Positions 1 through 9,181 of a DNA stretch of 64,000 bases are shown here, one piece after another; within the stretch, counting starts at the first letter, position 1; every line of letters begins with the position of its first letter. The notes beneath the pieces were generated by a model. That model was not told where the DNA came from. It made no database searches and saw only the letters and a list, made by a program, of their open reading frames with translations. The position numbers and the translations under genes are program-made. Source of the DNA: Minicystis rosea (GTDB taxonomy: Bacteria > Myxococcota_A > Polyangia > Polyangiales > Polyangiaceae); the NCBI GenBank assembly GCA_001931535.1, contig CP016211.1:8293703-8357702 (forward strand), written 5' to 3'.

Positions 1-870
1 GGACTTCATGGCGCGACGACCGAGATCGGATGACAGGGCACCGAGCCGCTGCAAGCTGGCTGCGATCCAGGCGGGCACGAGATCGTCCCAATCGGCGCGG
101 GTGCGCACCCGCTGATTCCGGAGGAGGCCGCCGGCGATGCGGGCGCCGAGCGCGTTCGAATACAAGTCTTCGAGGGAGAAGGCGGACACCTTCTCGGAGA
201 AGCCCGGGAAGCTCTCGTATCCATACCAGGTCACGATCTCGTGCCAGATCGAGAGTTGGAACGAGGCCCACTGGGCCAGCATGATGGCCACTTCCCAGCG
301 GCCCAACGGGTCCATCAGCTCCGGGGGAACGGCCTTGAGGACGACACGCTTCGTGGCGCCGTCGCCGTCGATCGTGACGATCGTCGGGCCCGGCAGCGCG
401 GCCACGATTTGCATCGTGAGGAAGAGCGTCGTGTCGGCGTTGTCGCGCACGTGGGCCGTATCGACGAAGCCGCCGCGACAGGTGTACACGAGACCGTTCT
501 TCTCGACGGTGACGAGGCGCGCCAGATCCTGGTTGAGCGTCACCGGCCCATTGTCGTACTCGTGGCGTCCCAGATCGGCGACACCGATGATGTTGCTCGT
601 CGAATAACCAGGGACGCGTTTCCCGCCGAGCGACACCTGGAGATCCATCCCGAACGCGCAACACGGGCGCACGTGCCGCGGCGGCGGAATCGCTGGCAGT
701 GAGGCGGCCGAGAATGCCTCGCTTTGCGCGGATCCATCCCCGAGGGCGACGGCGACCTGCTGTTCGCTGACCCGCGTCTCTTTCCCCCCACCCCAGCCCC
801 GCGCCACACAGCCGCTCAACATGGCCAAAGAGGGAGCGAGGGTGAGGAGTGCCGCGAAGCGCGTGAGCAT
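1..870 (-). CDS. DUF4056-family lipoprotein, 3' end outside window
   Basis: Reading leftwards from ATG 870-868 the frame stays open for 290 codons to base 1, so the C-terminus is missing. Residues 1-21 form a lipoprotein signal with lipobox LSGC (Cys21), so the product is probably a lipid-anchored envelope protein. Two further cysteines occur at RPCCAFG. The motif SIWHEIVTWYGYES followed by PGFSEKVSAFS is what I associate with DUF4056, a family of unknown function whose WHE signature hints at a metal site (inference). There is no clear Shine-Dalgarno sequence. The gene is divergent from the S9 peptidase gene across about 215 bp. The reading frame is certain; the family name is from memory of the motif. 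Confidence 0.8.
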   Translation of the reverse strand, partial: MLTRFAALLTLAPSLAMLSGCVARGWGGGKETRVSEQQVAVALGDGSAQSEAFSAASLPAIPPPRHVRPCCAFGMDLQVSLGGKRVPGYSTSNIIGVADLGRHEYDNGPVTLNQDLARLVTVEKNGLVYTCRGGFVDTAHVRDNADTTLFLTMQIVAALPGPTIVTIDGDGATKRVVLKAVPPELMDPLGRWEVAIMLAQWASFQLSIWHEIVTWYGYESFPGFSEKVSAFSLEDLYSNALGARIAGGLLRNQRVRTRADWDDLVPAWIAASLQRLGALSSDLGRRAMKS

Positions 871-1085
871 GACAGGAGCAGATAAGCACGACACGGGTCG
901 ACATTGCGGCTCGGAATGCCCCCCGCGCTCGCCCATTGTCATCGCAGCCACAGCGCCGACGCCCGTCACCGAACGACGAGGTTTTCTACCTCTCTCGGCT
1001 CCATCGAGCGCGCTTTTGCGCCGGCGCGACCGAGGCTGCACCGCGGCTCCCCGATCCCGGCGATAATCCCGCCTGGAGGGACTCG

Positions 1086-3041
1086 ATGCGACACTTGGGA
1101 ATCGCCATCCTCGCGCTGCTTCTCGCTGCCTGCGACACACCGTCCCCGCCGCAGCCACCGAGCGGAGCGCCGCCGGCAGAGGCGCGAACGCCGCCGAAAG
1201 CGCCGCAGGCTCCCGTCGCCATCGAGGAGTATTTCAAGATTCGACGGATGCGCGACGCGCGTGTTTCGTTCGACGAAAAGAGCGTCGTGTTCGTGAGCGA
1301 CGCGGGCGGCCGGCTCGATCTCTGGGCCATGCCCATCGACGGCGGCGCGGCTCGACAGGTGACGCACCTCGAAGGAATGCTCCATGGATTCCTCCCCTCG
1401 CCCGCCACCGATCGGCTCGTGTATCAAGCCGATCGCGGAGGGGACGAGCTCACGCACCTCTACCTGACGAGCCTCGCGGGTGAGGCGCCGAAGGACATCG
1501 TGGCCAATCTCCCGGCCGGACGGCGCGCAGAGCTGCTGCAATGGTCGGACGATGGGAAAAAGATTTATTACCTCTCCAGCGCGCGGGACGAAAGGTATCT
1601 CGATCTCGTCGAGCACGACGTGGCCCGTGGCACGCAAGAGATGCTGTGGAAGGCTTCCGGAAAGCTCTCCATCTCCGCGCTGAGCCGCGATGCGAAGCGG
1701 TGGGCAGTGATGGAGACCAACTCGGACGCGGACACGAATCTCCATCTGGTCGAGCGAGGGAGACCGGAGCAGCCCATCCCGCTCACGAGGCACGAGGGCG
1801 AGATCTACTACGAGGCCAAAGCGTTCTCGAGGGACGGGACCACGCTTTATTACACATCGGATGAAGGGCGGGAGTTCACGGCGCTCCGGGCCATGAACCT
1901 CATGACCAAGGTGTCGAACGTCGTGCTCGCGCCGGAAGCGGACGTGGAGGGCGCGGGGCTCTCGCAAGGGTATCGGTATCTCTGGACCGAGACCAACGTC
2001 GATGGGTCGCCGAAGCTCGCGATCACCGAGGCGACGACGGGCAAGGAGATCACGATACCGCCTGCGCCGGGCGGAGGATCGTGGTCACCGCTCGGGTTCT
2101 CGACGAGTGATCGATACCTCACCGTGATGCTCCGCACGGACGCGGCGCCGCGCACGCCGTATTGGATCGATCTGCGGGAAGGACGGGTCGTGGCGCTCGC
2201 CGACCCGATGCCGGAATCGCTCCGCGGGCGGACGATGGCGCAGAGCGAGAGCGTGCGGATTGCCTCGTTCGATGGGCAGCGCGTGCCGGCGTTTCTCTAT
2301 CGGAGGACGGACACGGACGCGGCGCCAGCGGTCATCATCGTCCACGGGGGGCCGACCTCGCAGTCGCGGCGCGATTTCAACCCGCTCGCGCAATACCTCG
2401 TCTCGAAAGGGTATGTCGTGCTGGTGCCGAACGTCCGCGGCTCGACGGGGTACGGGAAGACGTATACCAAGCTCGACAATCTGGATCTGGGCGGCGGGCC
2501 GCTCCGGGACGTGCTCGCGTGCAAACGATGGCTGGTGGAGCACGCGGGGGTCGCCGCGGACAAGGTGGTCGTGCTCGGGGCGAGCTATGGTGGATACATG
2601 GCGCTCGCCGCCGCCGCGTTCACACCAACGGAGTTCGTGGCCAACGTGGATTACTTCGGCGCGTCCGATCTGAAGAGCTGGGTCACGAGCTTCCCTCCGT
2701 ACTGGATGTCGTGGGCCACGTACATTTACAAGAAGTTCGGAGATCCGCGCGATCCGGCGCAGGCGCGTTATCAACACGATCGATCGCCGCTCAACTTCGT
2801 CGACCGGATCGAGCGGCCGCTGCTCGTGGTGCAAGGCGACAAGGACGCACGCGTGAAGCGGGATCAGAGCGATCGGGTGGTCGAAGCGCTGCGCCGGCGG
2901 AACGTACCCGTTCACTATTTGGTGCTGGAGAACGAGGGGCACGGCTTCTCTCGCACCGAGAGTCACATCGCGGCCTATCGGCTGACGGATCGGTTCTTGG
3001 ATCGGTATGTCTTCGGTGACACGTCGGTCGAGGTGCGGTGA
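1086..3041 (+). CDS. S9-family prolyl oligopeptidase-like serine peptidase, lipoprotein
   Basis: A 651-residue peptidase of the DPP-IV/acylaminoacyl-peptidase type. The start ATG 1086 has GGAGG six bases upstream and gives a lipoprotein signal ending LLLAAC; the frame is open further upstream but that part has no signal. A Pro/Ala linker leads into a beta-propeller of PD40-type blades (about residues 45-390). The alpha/beta hydrolase domain follows: HGGPTSQ oxyanion region, nucleophile Ser500 in GASYGGY, Asp587 in GDKDARV and His619 in ENEGHGF, a complete triad. It probably cleaves oligopeptides at the cell surface. Its last 49 bases belong to a 53-bp sequence repeated exactly at 6361-6413. 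Confidence 0.93.
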   Translation: MRHLGIAILALLLAACDTPSPPQPPSGAPPAEARTPPKAPQAPVAIEEYFKIRRMRDARVSFDEKSVVFVSDAGGRLDLWAMPIDGGAARQVTHLEGMLHGFLPSPATDRLVYQADRGGDELTHLYLTSLAGEAPKDIVANLPAGRRAELLQWSDDGKKIYYLSSARDERYLDLVEHDVARGTQEMLWKASGKLSISALSRDAKRWAVMETNSDADTNLHLVERGRPEQPIPLTRHEGEIYYEAKAFSRDGTTLYYTSDEGREFTALRAMNLMTKVSNVVLAPEADVEGAGLSQGYRYLWTETNVDGSPKLAITEATTGKEITIPPAPGGGSWSPLGFSTSDRYLTVMLRTDAAPRTPYWIDLREGRVVALADPMPESLRGRTMAQSESVRIASFDGQRVPAFLYRRTDTDAAPAVIIVHGGPTSQSRRDFNPLAQYLVSKGYVVLVPNVRGSTGYGKTYTKLDNLDLGGGPLRDVLACKRWLVEHAGVAADKVVVLGASYGGYMALAAAAFTPTEFVANVDYFGASDLKSWVTSFPPYWMSWATYIYKKFGDPRDPAQARYQHDRSPLNFVDRIERPLLVVQGDKDARVKRDQSDRVVEALRRRNVPVHYLVLENEGHGFSRTESHIAAYRLTDRFLDRYVFGDTSVEVR

Positions 3042-3045
3042 GGGC
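2993..3045 (+). repeat. 53-bp direct repeat, copy 1
   Basis: Identical to 6361-6413 from GTTCTTGGATCGG to GCGGTGAGGGC. This copy encodes the last codons and stop of the S9 peptidase. The bases just outside differ between copies, so the repeat is exactly 53 bp. Confidence 0.95.
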
Positions 3046-3189
3046 CGATCGCGTGACGCAGGGGCACTTCGATCCACGACACGTGGCCGAGGCAACCGAG
3101 GCCGAAAGCCGGGCGCTCACGTCGATCGCCCACGGCAGGCACGAGTTGATACCATCGACGCCATCGACCGCACGCCGAGAAGAGACACG

Positions 3190-3833
3190 ATGAGCAACGA
3201 GATGAAGTCGTACGTGGTGCGTCCCGGGGATTACCTGACCAAGCTCGCGTGGGTCCATGGGTTCGATGTGGACGAGGTATGGGGGCACGAGAAGAACGGA
3301 GAGATCTCCGCGCTGCGCAAAGACCACAACGTGCTGGCGCCGGGCGACGTGATCTTCATCCCGCGAAGGCGAAGGAGGGGCTCCCCATCCGCAAAGGGGA
3401 GACGAACAAGTACGTGGCGCAGGTGCCGAAGGTGAAGATCAAGGTCCTCCTGCGCCGCGGCCGCAAAGTCCTCAGCGATCAACCCTACGTCGTGCGAGGG
3501 CTTCCCGGTGATCCGATGACCGGCACGACCGACGGCGAAGGCAAGGTCGAACTGCAAGTTCCGGTCACGGTGCGGGAGATCGTGATCATCCTCCCCGAAA
3601 AGAAGCTCAGCTATCCGCTCTTGATCGGTGATCTGGACCCGATGTCCGAAGAATCCGGCGTGCGAAAACGGCTCCACAACCTCGGTCATCTGCGCGAGCC
3701 AAAGGGAGACGACGACAGGCCCCAATCCCTCGCCCGAGCCGTGCGCGCATTTCAGGCGGAGAACGAGCTCGAAGCGACCGGAGAGCTCGACGAGACCACG
3801 CGCGACGCGCTCGAACGCGGCCACGGCCGCTGA
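3190..3833 (+). pseudogene. LysM-like / peptidoglycan-binding protein, one-base frameshift
   Basis: From ATG 3190 the frame encodes a LysM-like domain (YVVRPGDYLTKLAW ... LAPGDVIFIP) up to about base 3360. The sequence then continues, one base out of frame, as AKAKEGLPIRKGETNKY and on to the stop at 3833. Adding one C to the CCC run at 3360-3362 joins them into a 214-residue protein. The middle looks like a beta-rich domain and the C-terminal 60 residues (VRKRLHNLGHL ... ALERGHG) resemble a peptidoglycan-binding three-helix domain. No signal peptide is seen. It is probably a cell-wall-binding or delivery-type protein working with the next gene. Either the frameshift is real and the gene is dead, or it is a sequencing error. 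Confidence 0.75.
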
Positions 3834-3859
3834 GGCTCGCTCGACTTCGAAGGAGATCC

Positions 3860-5412
3860 ATGCCCAACAAATTCTTCATCGCTCCCAGCGGCGAGAGCAC
3901 CTTCGACACGCTCGTCGGCAATTCGCTGCGGCTCCCGCTCGGGCACTCCGCGGAGGATCCCGAGCCCGATCTCGAAGCCACCCTCTACTGGCTCGTCATC
4001 CCCACGCGATCGGGCGGAGACTTGACCGTCGTATACGAGGGAAGCGGCGGGCGGCTCACGCTCCTCGACGAGGATCAAAATACCATCCTCACAGGCCCCG
4101 CGGGCGCAACGCTCTATTACACCGTTCCTCGCGGCAAGCACGGCGATCTCTACGTCGTGGCCTCCGGCCCGGGCAACCGTAAGGTGAGCTGCACCTTCGA
4201 GCAGACGGCCATCGCACGAGAAGCGCCGGACGAGAAGGCCAAGCCGCTGATCCCCTGGAACTTCTACTTCTGGCCCAGCGCGCGGCAGTGGAACGATCGG
4301 AGCAACGAGCTGAATCCGCATCTGAAGACGGAAGACCAGATGCTTGCCAAGTATGCCCAAGCCTTCGGCAAGGATGTGAGCGCCACCCTGAGGTGGGAGG
4401 TCATGAACCACCAACAGGACTTCGGCCCCTCATGGATGGGGCATTGCACTTCTCCGCGGCGGCGTCGGCGCTGTTCGAGGCTCCTCCACCACAGTCGACC
4501 AACAGTCGAGGCGTGACGTTCAGCGACGAAGAGCTCAAGTTCCTCGCGGCCGAGTGGTATGGAGGGTTCGGTGGGAAGGACGTACCGTTCTCCCTCAACG
4601 GAGCCTCGAACCTACCATGGCCCGATCTGCTTCCGAAGCAAACGTACACCATGCTGGTGAAGCCATCGGATCTCACGCCACCTCATGCGCATCTGGAAAA
4701 GAACATGAAGCAGGCGATCCTCGCGTACAACCCTGCGCTGACGAAGGAGGCCGACACGATGGCCAAGTTCGCGACGAGGGCGAGCTTCATCCGCACGGGT
4801 CGCGTCGAGCTCGGGCGTGCGGCGACATCCTTTTTCAAAACGCTCGACGGTCTCCTCTTCGAAAAGAAGCACCCGCTCATCAGCGATCTGCGCGCCGACG
4901 GCGCCAACAACGGCCCGCACGAGGTTTGGAACCATGCCGTCTTCTATTACCGAGCCACCTACAAGGAGATCCTCCCGAGCGATCCCACAGACCCCATCAA
5001 CAACCACTTCATGGAGATCGACCTCGACCTGGTGGCCAATGCCGACGTCCAGCACCCACCTTCCTCGAGCCAGCCGGCAGTCGCTGGCCCGAACAACGGC
5101 TTGGAGGTCGACTCGTCATCGTTGGAGAACCGCAGGTCGCGCCAGCGGCTTTGGATTGCCTTCGAAGCCGGCACTGGAGCCGTCCGCGACGATGCACGCA
5201 ACGAGTGGAAGCATTCCAAGAACAAGTATGGGGACGACCTCTACGCTCCCATGTACCTCGGCGTTCTCCGGCCGACCGGCACCACCCCAGGAACCGCGGT
5301 CGCCAATCACGATCCGGTCATCGATCTCGCGAACGGCAACGTGATGGTCGATCTCGATTTGGTGGCCGAGCCCAATCCGCTGCTCAAGGTGCGAAAACGC
5401 TACAAGCGATGA
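3860..5412 (+). pseudogene. transglutaminase-elicitor-like protein, one-base frameshift
   Basis: The first 196 codons from ATG 3860 (GGAG nine bases upstream) end in GPSWMGHC; the matching downstream frame resumes at FSAAASALFEAPPP and runs to 5412. One base is missing after 4447, and inserting a C gives SWMGHCHFSAAASALFE in a 517-residue protein. The tryptophan, cysteine and histidine here, and the later HEVWNHAVFYYR, resemble the oomycete transglutaminase elicitor family (compare WFGICHAWAPA), where the Cys is the presumed nucleophile; Cys196 would be its equivalent. The N-terminal 130 residues look like a beta-sandwich (YWLVIPTRSGGDL). No signal peptide is seen. Family assignment is from motif memory. 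A protein crosslinking or toxin role is only inference. Confidence 0.62.
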
Positions 5413-6293
5413 TGCGCGCAGGTCTCATCGTCCTCTTGTCCTTTGCACTTGGCGGGTGCCGCGGCTGCGAGCGCCGCCCCGATAGTGCGTCGCCCGCCGA
5501 GCACTCACTCGCTGACACGGATGGGCCCGACGCTGGCCGGAGGATCGTGTCGCTGCGGCCCGAGGATCTGGAGGGCGTCTTTCCGCCGCGCTGGGGCGTG
5601 GGCGATGAATGGTTCGTGCGCGTGAGCATCACGATACCGGAGTCGGTCCGCGGCCCCTACCGCACCACGTCCATCCATCGTTTTCAGGTCGTGGAAGCTC
5701 CAAGGCCAGGCGCCGACTACTACCTACTCTCGGCGCACGGAGATGCCCGACATTGGGGGACGCACTACGGATTTGCCGTCCGCGTCCCCGACTTCACGCT
5801 GACCGAGGTGTTGCTGAATGCCGATTTGACACCATCCCATCAGAGCCCCAGATTTTCGCCCGTCCCCTGCCCCTTCGCGGACGGCAGCACTCCCTTGTTC
5901 TTGTTTCCGAGCGTCCCGCCCTTTCGAGCCGAAAGTCCTCCAGCGTTCGAGAGCGTGCTGTCGTGCCCTGCACCTGCGTACGACGAGGATTCGCCGCATT
6001 TGATGATGCGGCAGACGATCGAGCCTACAGCAGAGGGGTTGCACATTCGCATCGAGAGTCCGGGGCTGTTCGCCAGGCGCTACGTCGACATGCTCTGGCG
6101 GCGCGGCGACCCGTGGTGGTCGTCGGTGCGGATAATGGTGAAGCGCGCGGACTTCTTCGACGGCGGCGTGCATGGGCCTGAGGTTCCGCTCGACTTTGCC
6201 GATCTGTTGAGACCGGGTGAGGAGCCACCTCCGCTTCCATCTTGGTGGAAGCCGGGGTTGGAGAGGTCCGATTTGCCTGCGCCGGTCCAATGA
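5412..6293 (+). CDS. lipoprotein of unknown function
   Basis: A 293-residue product whose start overlaps the stop of the transglutaminase-like gene (ATGATGC; ATG 5409 is also possible), so the two are probably translationally coupled. Residues 1-16 are a lipoprotein signal, FALGGC. After an acidic linker there is a soluble domain rich in Trp, Pro and Tyr (FPPRWGVGDEWFVRV, DADYYLLSAHG-like segment, LWRRGDPWWSSVRIMV) that I do not recognise. The opening PPRWGVGDEW resembles the starts of lipoproteins that bind nonpolar ligands, but that is weak. It lies inside the cassette bounded by the 53-bp repeats and may be the surface partner or immunity factor of the upstream protein (inference). Confidence 0.8.
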   Translation: MRAGLIVLLSFALGGCRGCERRPDSASPAEHSLADTDGPDAGRRIVSLRPEDLEGVFPPRWGVGDEWFVRVSITIPESVRGPYRTTSIHRFQVVEAPRPGADYYLLSAHGDARHWGTHYGFAVRVPDFTLTEVLLNADLTPSHQSPRFSPVPCPFADGSTPLFLFPSVPPFRAESPPAFESVLSCPAPAYDEDSPHLMMRQTIEPTAEGLHIRIESPGLFARRYVDMLWRRGDPWWSSVRIMVKRADFFDGGVHGPEVPLDFADLLRPGEEPPPLPSWWKPGLERSDLPAPVQ

Positions 6294-6360
6294 TCGCTTT
6301 GGGGTCGCCGCGCCAAATGGCGCTCCGGATGCGCTCGACGACGATGGGCGGCGTTGATCT

Positions 6361-6413
6361 GTTCTTGGATCGGTATGTCTTCGGTGACACGTCGGTCGAG
6401 GTGCGGTGAGGGC
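6361..6413 (+). repeat. 53-bp direct repeat, copy 2
   Basis: Exact copy of 2993-3045. Here it is not part of a gene: it sits 67 bp after the lipoprotein stop and 36 bp before the YkgJ-like start. It still carries the peptidase stop codon in context, so it looks like a remnant of a peptidase 3' end. Confidence 0.95.
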
Positions 6414-6449
6414 ATTCCCTTGCCTCTCGATCTCCGCTATCCGCTTTGC

Positions 6450-7937
6450 ATGTCCTCGTTTCCCGCGCGCCCGCGCCTCGCGGATCATGTCCTGCCGCGC
6501 CGCCACGTCGTCGATGGTGACGAGCGCATCGTGCTCCACGATCTCGGCGCCGGGAGGGCGGTGCAGATCGGGCCGCGTGAATGGGGCTTGATTGCGGCGG
6601 CGGACGGGACGCGCGATCTCGAGGGCATCGTGCTGGCGGCGGCGCGCGAAGGCGCGCATGCGCGGTTGCCGGCGCTGCGCGGGTTCTTGGAGCAGCTCCA
6701 CGCGGCGGGGATGTTGGAGGATGGAGCGGAGCCGGCCGTGAAGAGCGATGCGCCGCCGGCGAAGAGCGATGCGCCGCCGGCGGCGAAGAGCGGTGAGGTC
6801 CGAGCGGGCCACGACGGTGATGGGGTCGACGATGCTTCGGCGCGACCGCTCGTGACACTGCCGGGGTTTTCGCTGACGTGTGATGGGAGTGGGAGCTGCT
6901 GCCGGTTTTATGGGTCGGTGATTTTCGGGCCGGTGGAGGCGGCGCGGGCGCGCGCGCTCCTGCCGATGGTGCGTGAGGGCGGCGCGCGGCACGAGCGGGT
7001 GTTCATGCCGGAGCATGGATCGGGGCCGACGGGGGGATCAGCGGTGACGTATTGCGAGGGGCGCTGTGCGTACCTCGGTGATCATGGGCGGTGCGGGATT
7101 CATGCGGTGGGCGGCGCGACGGCGAAGCCGCTCGGGTGCCAGACGTATCCGGCGACGTTCGTGGATGACGGCGAGAGCGTGCGGGTGTCGGTGTCCGTCG
7201 AGTGCGCGTGCGTGCTCGCGAGCGTCGATCGCGAAGGCGGCGCGGCGCTGGTGCCCGAAGGTGCGCGGACGCGCGCGGATCTCGATGAGACGTTGGTGGT
7301 CGAGCGGCTCGCGGATCATCTCTCGATGACGGAGACGAGCGTGGCGCCGCGGGCCGCGTTCATCGCTTGGTCGCGCGAGGTGATCAGGATGTTGCCGGCA
7401 CGGGACACGGCGGCGGCGCTCCTCGCGTTGTCACGCGTGGTGGCCGCGGAAGGTCTCGACATGAGCGCGGCGGCGGAAGCGCTCCGAAACGCACCGGGCG
7501 TGATGCCCGAGGACATCGGTGTTTGGGCCGGCGCCCTCGCGCGGCGTGCGGCGCGGCGCGCGCGCGAGGACGCGGCGTGGCGCGGCGAGCGAGATCTGGT
7601 GTTGCGCGCGGCTCGCTGGATTCATGCGGCGGCGGAGGCGCTCACGGACGAGGAGACGGCGACATCGATCCTCGCGGCGGGCGTGGCCTCCCCGCGATCG
7701 GAGCAGTTTTACGTGGAGGCCTTGCTCCACGGACACCGGCTCGTAGGCGCGCGGCCGCTGGCGACGGCGCTCCGTGATCGGGCGGTGCGGATCGTGGTGG
7801 CGCGCGCGCTCGGACACGTGATGGCGGCGCTGCCGGAGGACGAGATCGATCCCGCCTGCGCCCACCCGCTCGCGCTGCTCGAAGCGACGCTGCGCGGACA
7901 CGGGCTGGATGGATATGTCGAAGACGCGATGACGTGA
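6450..7937 (+). CDS. YkgJ-type cysteine-cluster protein
   Basis: A 495-residue cytoplasmic protein. Residues about 5-85 resemble a PqqD-like winged helix (RHVVDGDERIVLHDLG). After a short Ala/Lys/Ser repeat (KSDAPPAKSDAPPAAKSG) comes the Cys cluster: CDGSGSCCRFY, CEGRCAYLG, GRCGIH, KPLGCQTYP and ECAC, the pattern of the YkgJ/UPF0153 family that probably binds Zn or Fe-S. A helical C-terminal half of unknown function follows. ATG 6450 is chosen because upstream codons fall in the copied repeat; there is no strong ribosome site. Function is unknown; in related genomes such proteins are often linked to modification or flagellar genes, but nothing nearby decides it. Confidence 0.8.
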   Translation: MSSFPARPRLADHVLPRRHVVDGDERIVLHDLGAGRAVQIGPREWGLIAAADGTRDLEGIVLAAAREGAHARLPALRGFLEQLHAAGMLEDGAEPAVKSDAPPAKSDAPPAAKSGEVRAGHDGDGVDDASARPLVTLPGFSLTCDGSGSCCRFYGSVIFGPVEAARARALLPMVREGGARHERVFMPEHGSGPTGGSAVTYCEGRCAYLGDHGRCGIHAVGGATAKPLGCQTYPATFVDDGESVRVSVSVECACVLASVDREGGAALVPEGARTRADLDETLVVERLADHLSMTETSVAPRAAFIAWSREVIRMLPARDTAAALLALSRVVAAEGLDMSAAAEALRNAPGVMPEDIGVWAGALARRAARRAREDAAWRGERDLVLRAARWIHAAAEALTDEETATSILAAGVASPRSEQFYVEALLHGHRLVGARPLATALRDRAVRIVVARALGHVMAALPEDEIDPACAHPLALLEATLRGHGLDGYVEDAMT

Positions 7938-8139
7938 TGAGGAGTCGCGCCGCCGATGATTATCGCGGGTGCGTGATGTCGGATGGGGCTGCGCATGGGC
8001 GCGACGAAAGCGCGGAACGCCGGCGCGCCAATCATGGGAGAGCCCGCATGCATCACAAGATGTTGAAATGGTTTGAGTTAGCGAGTTAGCCGCCAAACGG
8101 GCTTCGCGCGGGGGCCTGTCTCTGTACGATGCGGACACC

Positions 8140-9177
8140 ATGCATCGTGCCCTTGCTCTGCTCGTGCTCGCGATGGTCGCCGGTGTCTCTTGTGCCCAAG
8201 GTGGCCAACTCGACGCGGATACGTCGGCGGGCGGAGCCGGTGGCAAGAGCAGCATTGCCGGCGGCGCGATGGGCATGGGCGGCGCGGTCACGAGTGGTTC
8301 GACGGGTGTGGGCGCGTCGAGCAATTCGTCGACCGCGAGCGGGGCTCCGACCTCGAGCAGCGCCTCGAGCACGGGTGTGTCGAGCAGCGGATCCTCGACA
8401 GTCAGCAGCTCGGCGTCTTCCGCGAGCAGCGCTGCGTCGAGCGCATCGTCGTCGTCGAGCAGCTCTTCTTCGTCGAGCAGCTCGTCGTCTTCGTCGTCGA
8501 GCTCGAGTGGGTCGCCGGTGGGCTGTGTGATCGCGTCGTATCCGTTCACGAGCTGTCCGAGCGGATTCACGACGGGCGGGACCAACAATGATTGGCAATG
8601 TGGCATGCCGAGCGGCGCCGCGGGGCCGCCCTCCGATCACACCGGAGGAGGATCGCTGTTTGGCACCAACATCTCGGGCAAGGCGGCCAACTGCGAGGAC
8701 TCGTCGCTCACGTCACCCGCGGTCGATCTGTCTGCGTATGCGGGCAAGTCGGTGCAGATTCGCTTCTGGCATTGGTACGATTTCCGGGCGTGCACGCCGA
8801 ACGGGATCCTCTGTCCGGCGCTGGTTTGCTCGCTGGATACGAGCAGCTATTCGGGCGGGCGGCTCGACGTGATGGTGAACGGGGTGTGGACCGAGGTCGA
8901 TCCGGTGGGCGGCTATGGCAACGGCGGACAGAAGATTTCATGTTCGGCCTCGGACGCGGCCTGCACGACGTGCTCGCTCGACGGCAAGAAGGGTTTCGCG
9001 GCCGGCGGCACCGAGAGCACGTGGCTCCAAGCGACGTACGACATCTCGGCGTACCTGAGCGCGTCGTTCCAATTCCGCTTCCGCTTCGCGTCGCACGACG
9101 CGTATGGCTGCTATCCGAAGACGGGCGGTTGGTACATCGACGACATCGAGGTCACGACGCCCGGACAATGCATGTGA
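8140..9177 (+). CDS. Ser-rich-linker lipoprotein with beta-sandwich C-terminal domain
   Basis: A 345-residue protein. The signal ends GVSCAQ (Cys18), giving a lipoprotein. Residues about 30-125 are a Gly/Ala/Ser/Thr linker whose last third is almost pure serine, made of mixed TCG and AGC codons. The C-terminal domain (about 126-345) has several Cys pairs and a pattern like MAM/discoidin-type jelly rolls: SLTSPAVDLSAYAGK, IRFWHWYDF, RLDVMVNGVW, then WYIDDIEV at the end, as in accessory domains of immune-inhibitor-A-like secreted proteins. It is probably a surface adhesin or carbohydrate-binding protein (inference). It converges on the next gene with only 4 bp between stops. Confidence 0.85.
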   Translation: MHRALALLVLAMVAGVSCAQGGQLDADTSAGGAGGKSSIAGGAMGMGGAVTSGSTGVGASSNSSTASGAPTSSSASSTGVSSSGSSTVSSSASSASSAASSASSSSSSSSSSSSSSSSSSSSSGSPVGCVIASYPFTSCPSGFTTGGTNNDWQCGMPSGAAGPPSDHTGGGSLFGTNISGKAANCEDSSLTSPAVDLSAYAGKSVQIRFWHWYDFRACTPNGILCPALVCSLDTSSYSGGRLDVMVNGVWTEVDPVGGYGNGGQKISCSASDAACTTCSLDGKKGFAAGGTESTWLQATYDISAYLSASFQFRFRFASHDAYGCYPKTGGWYIDDIEVTTPGQCM

Positions 9178-9181
9178 AGGG

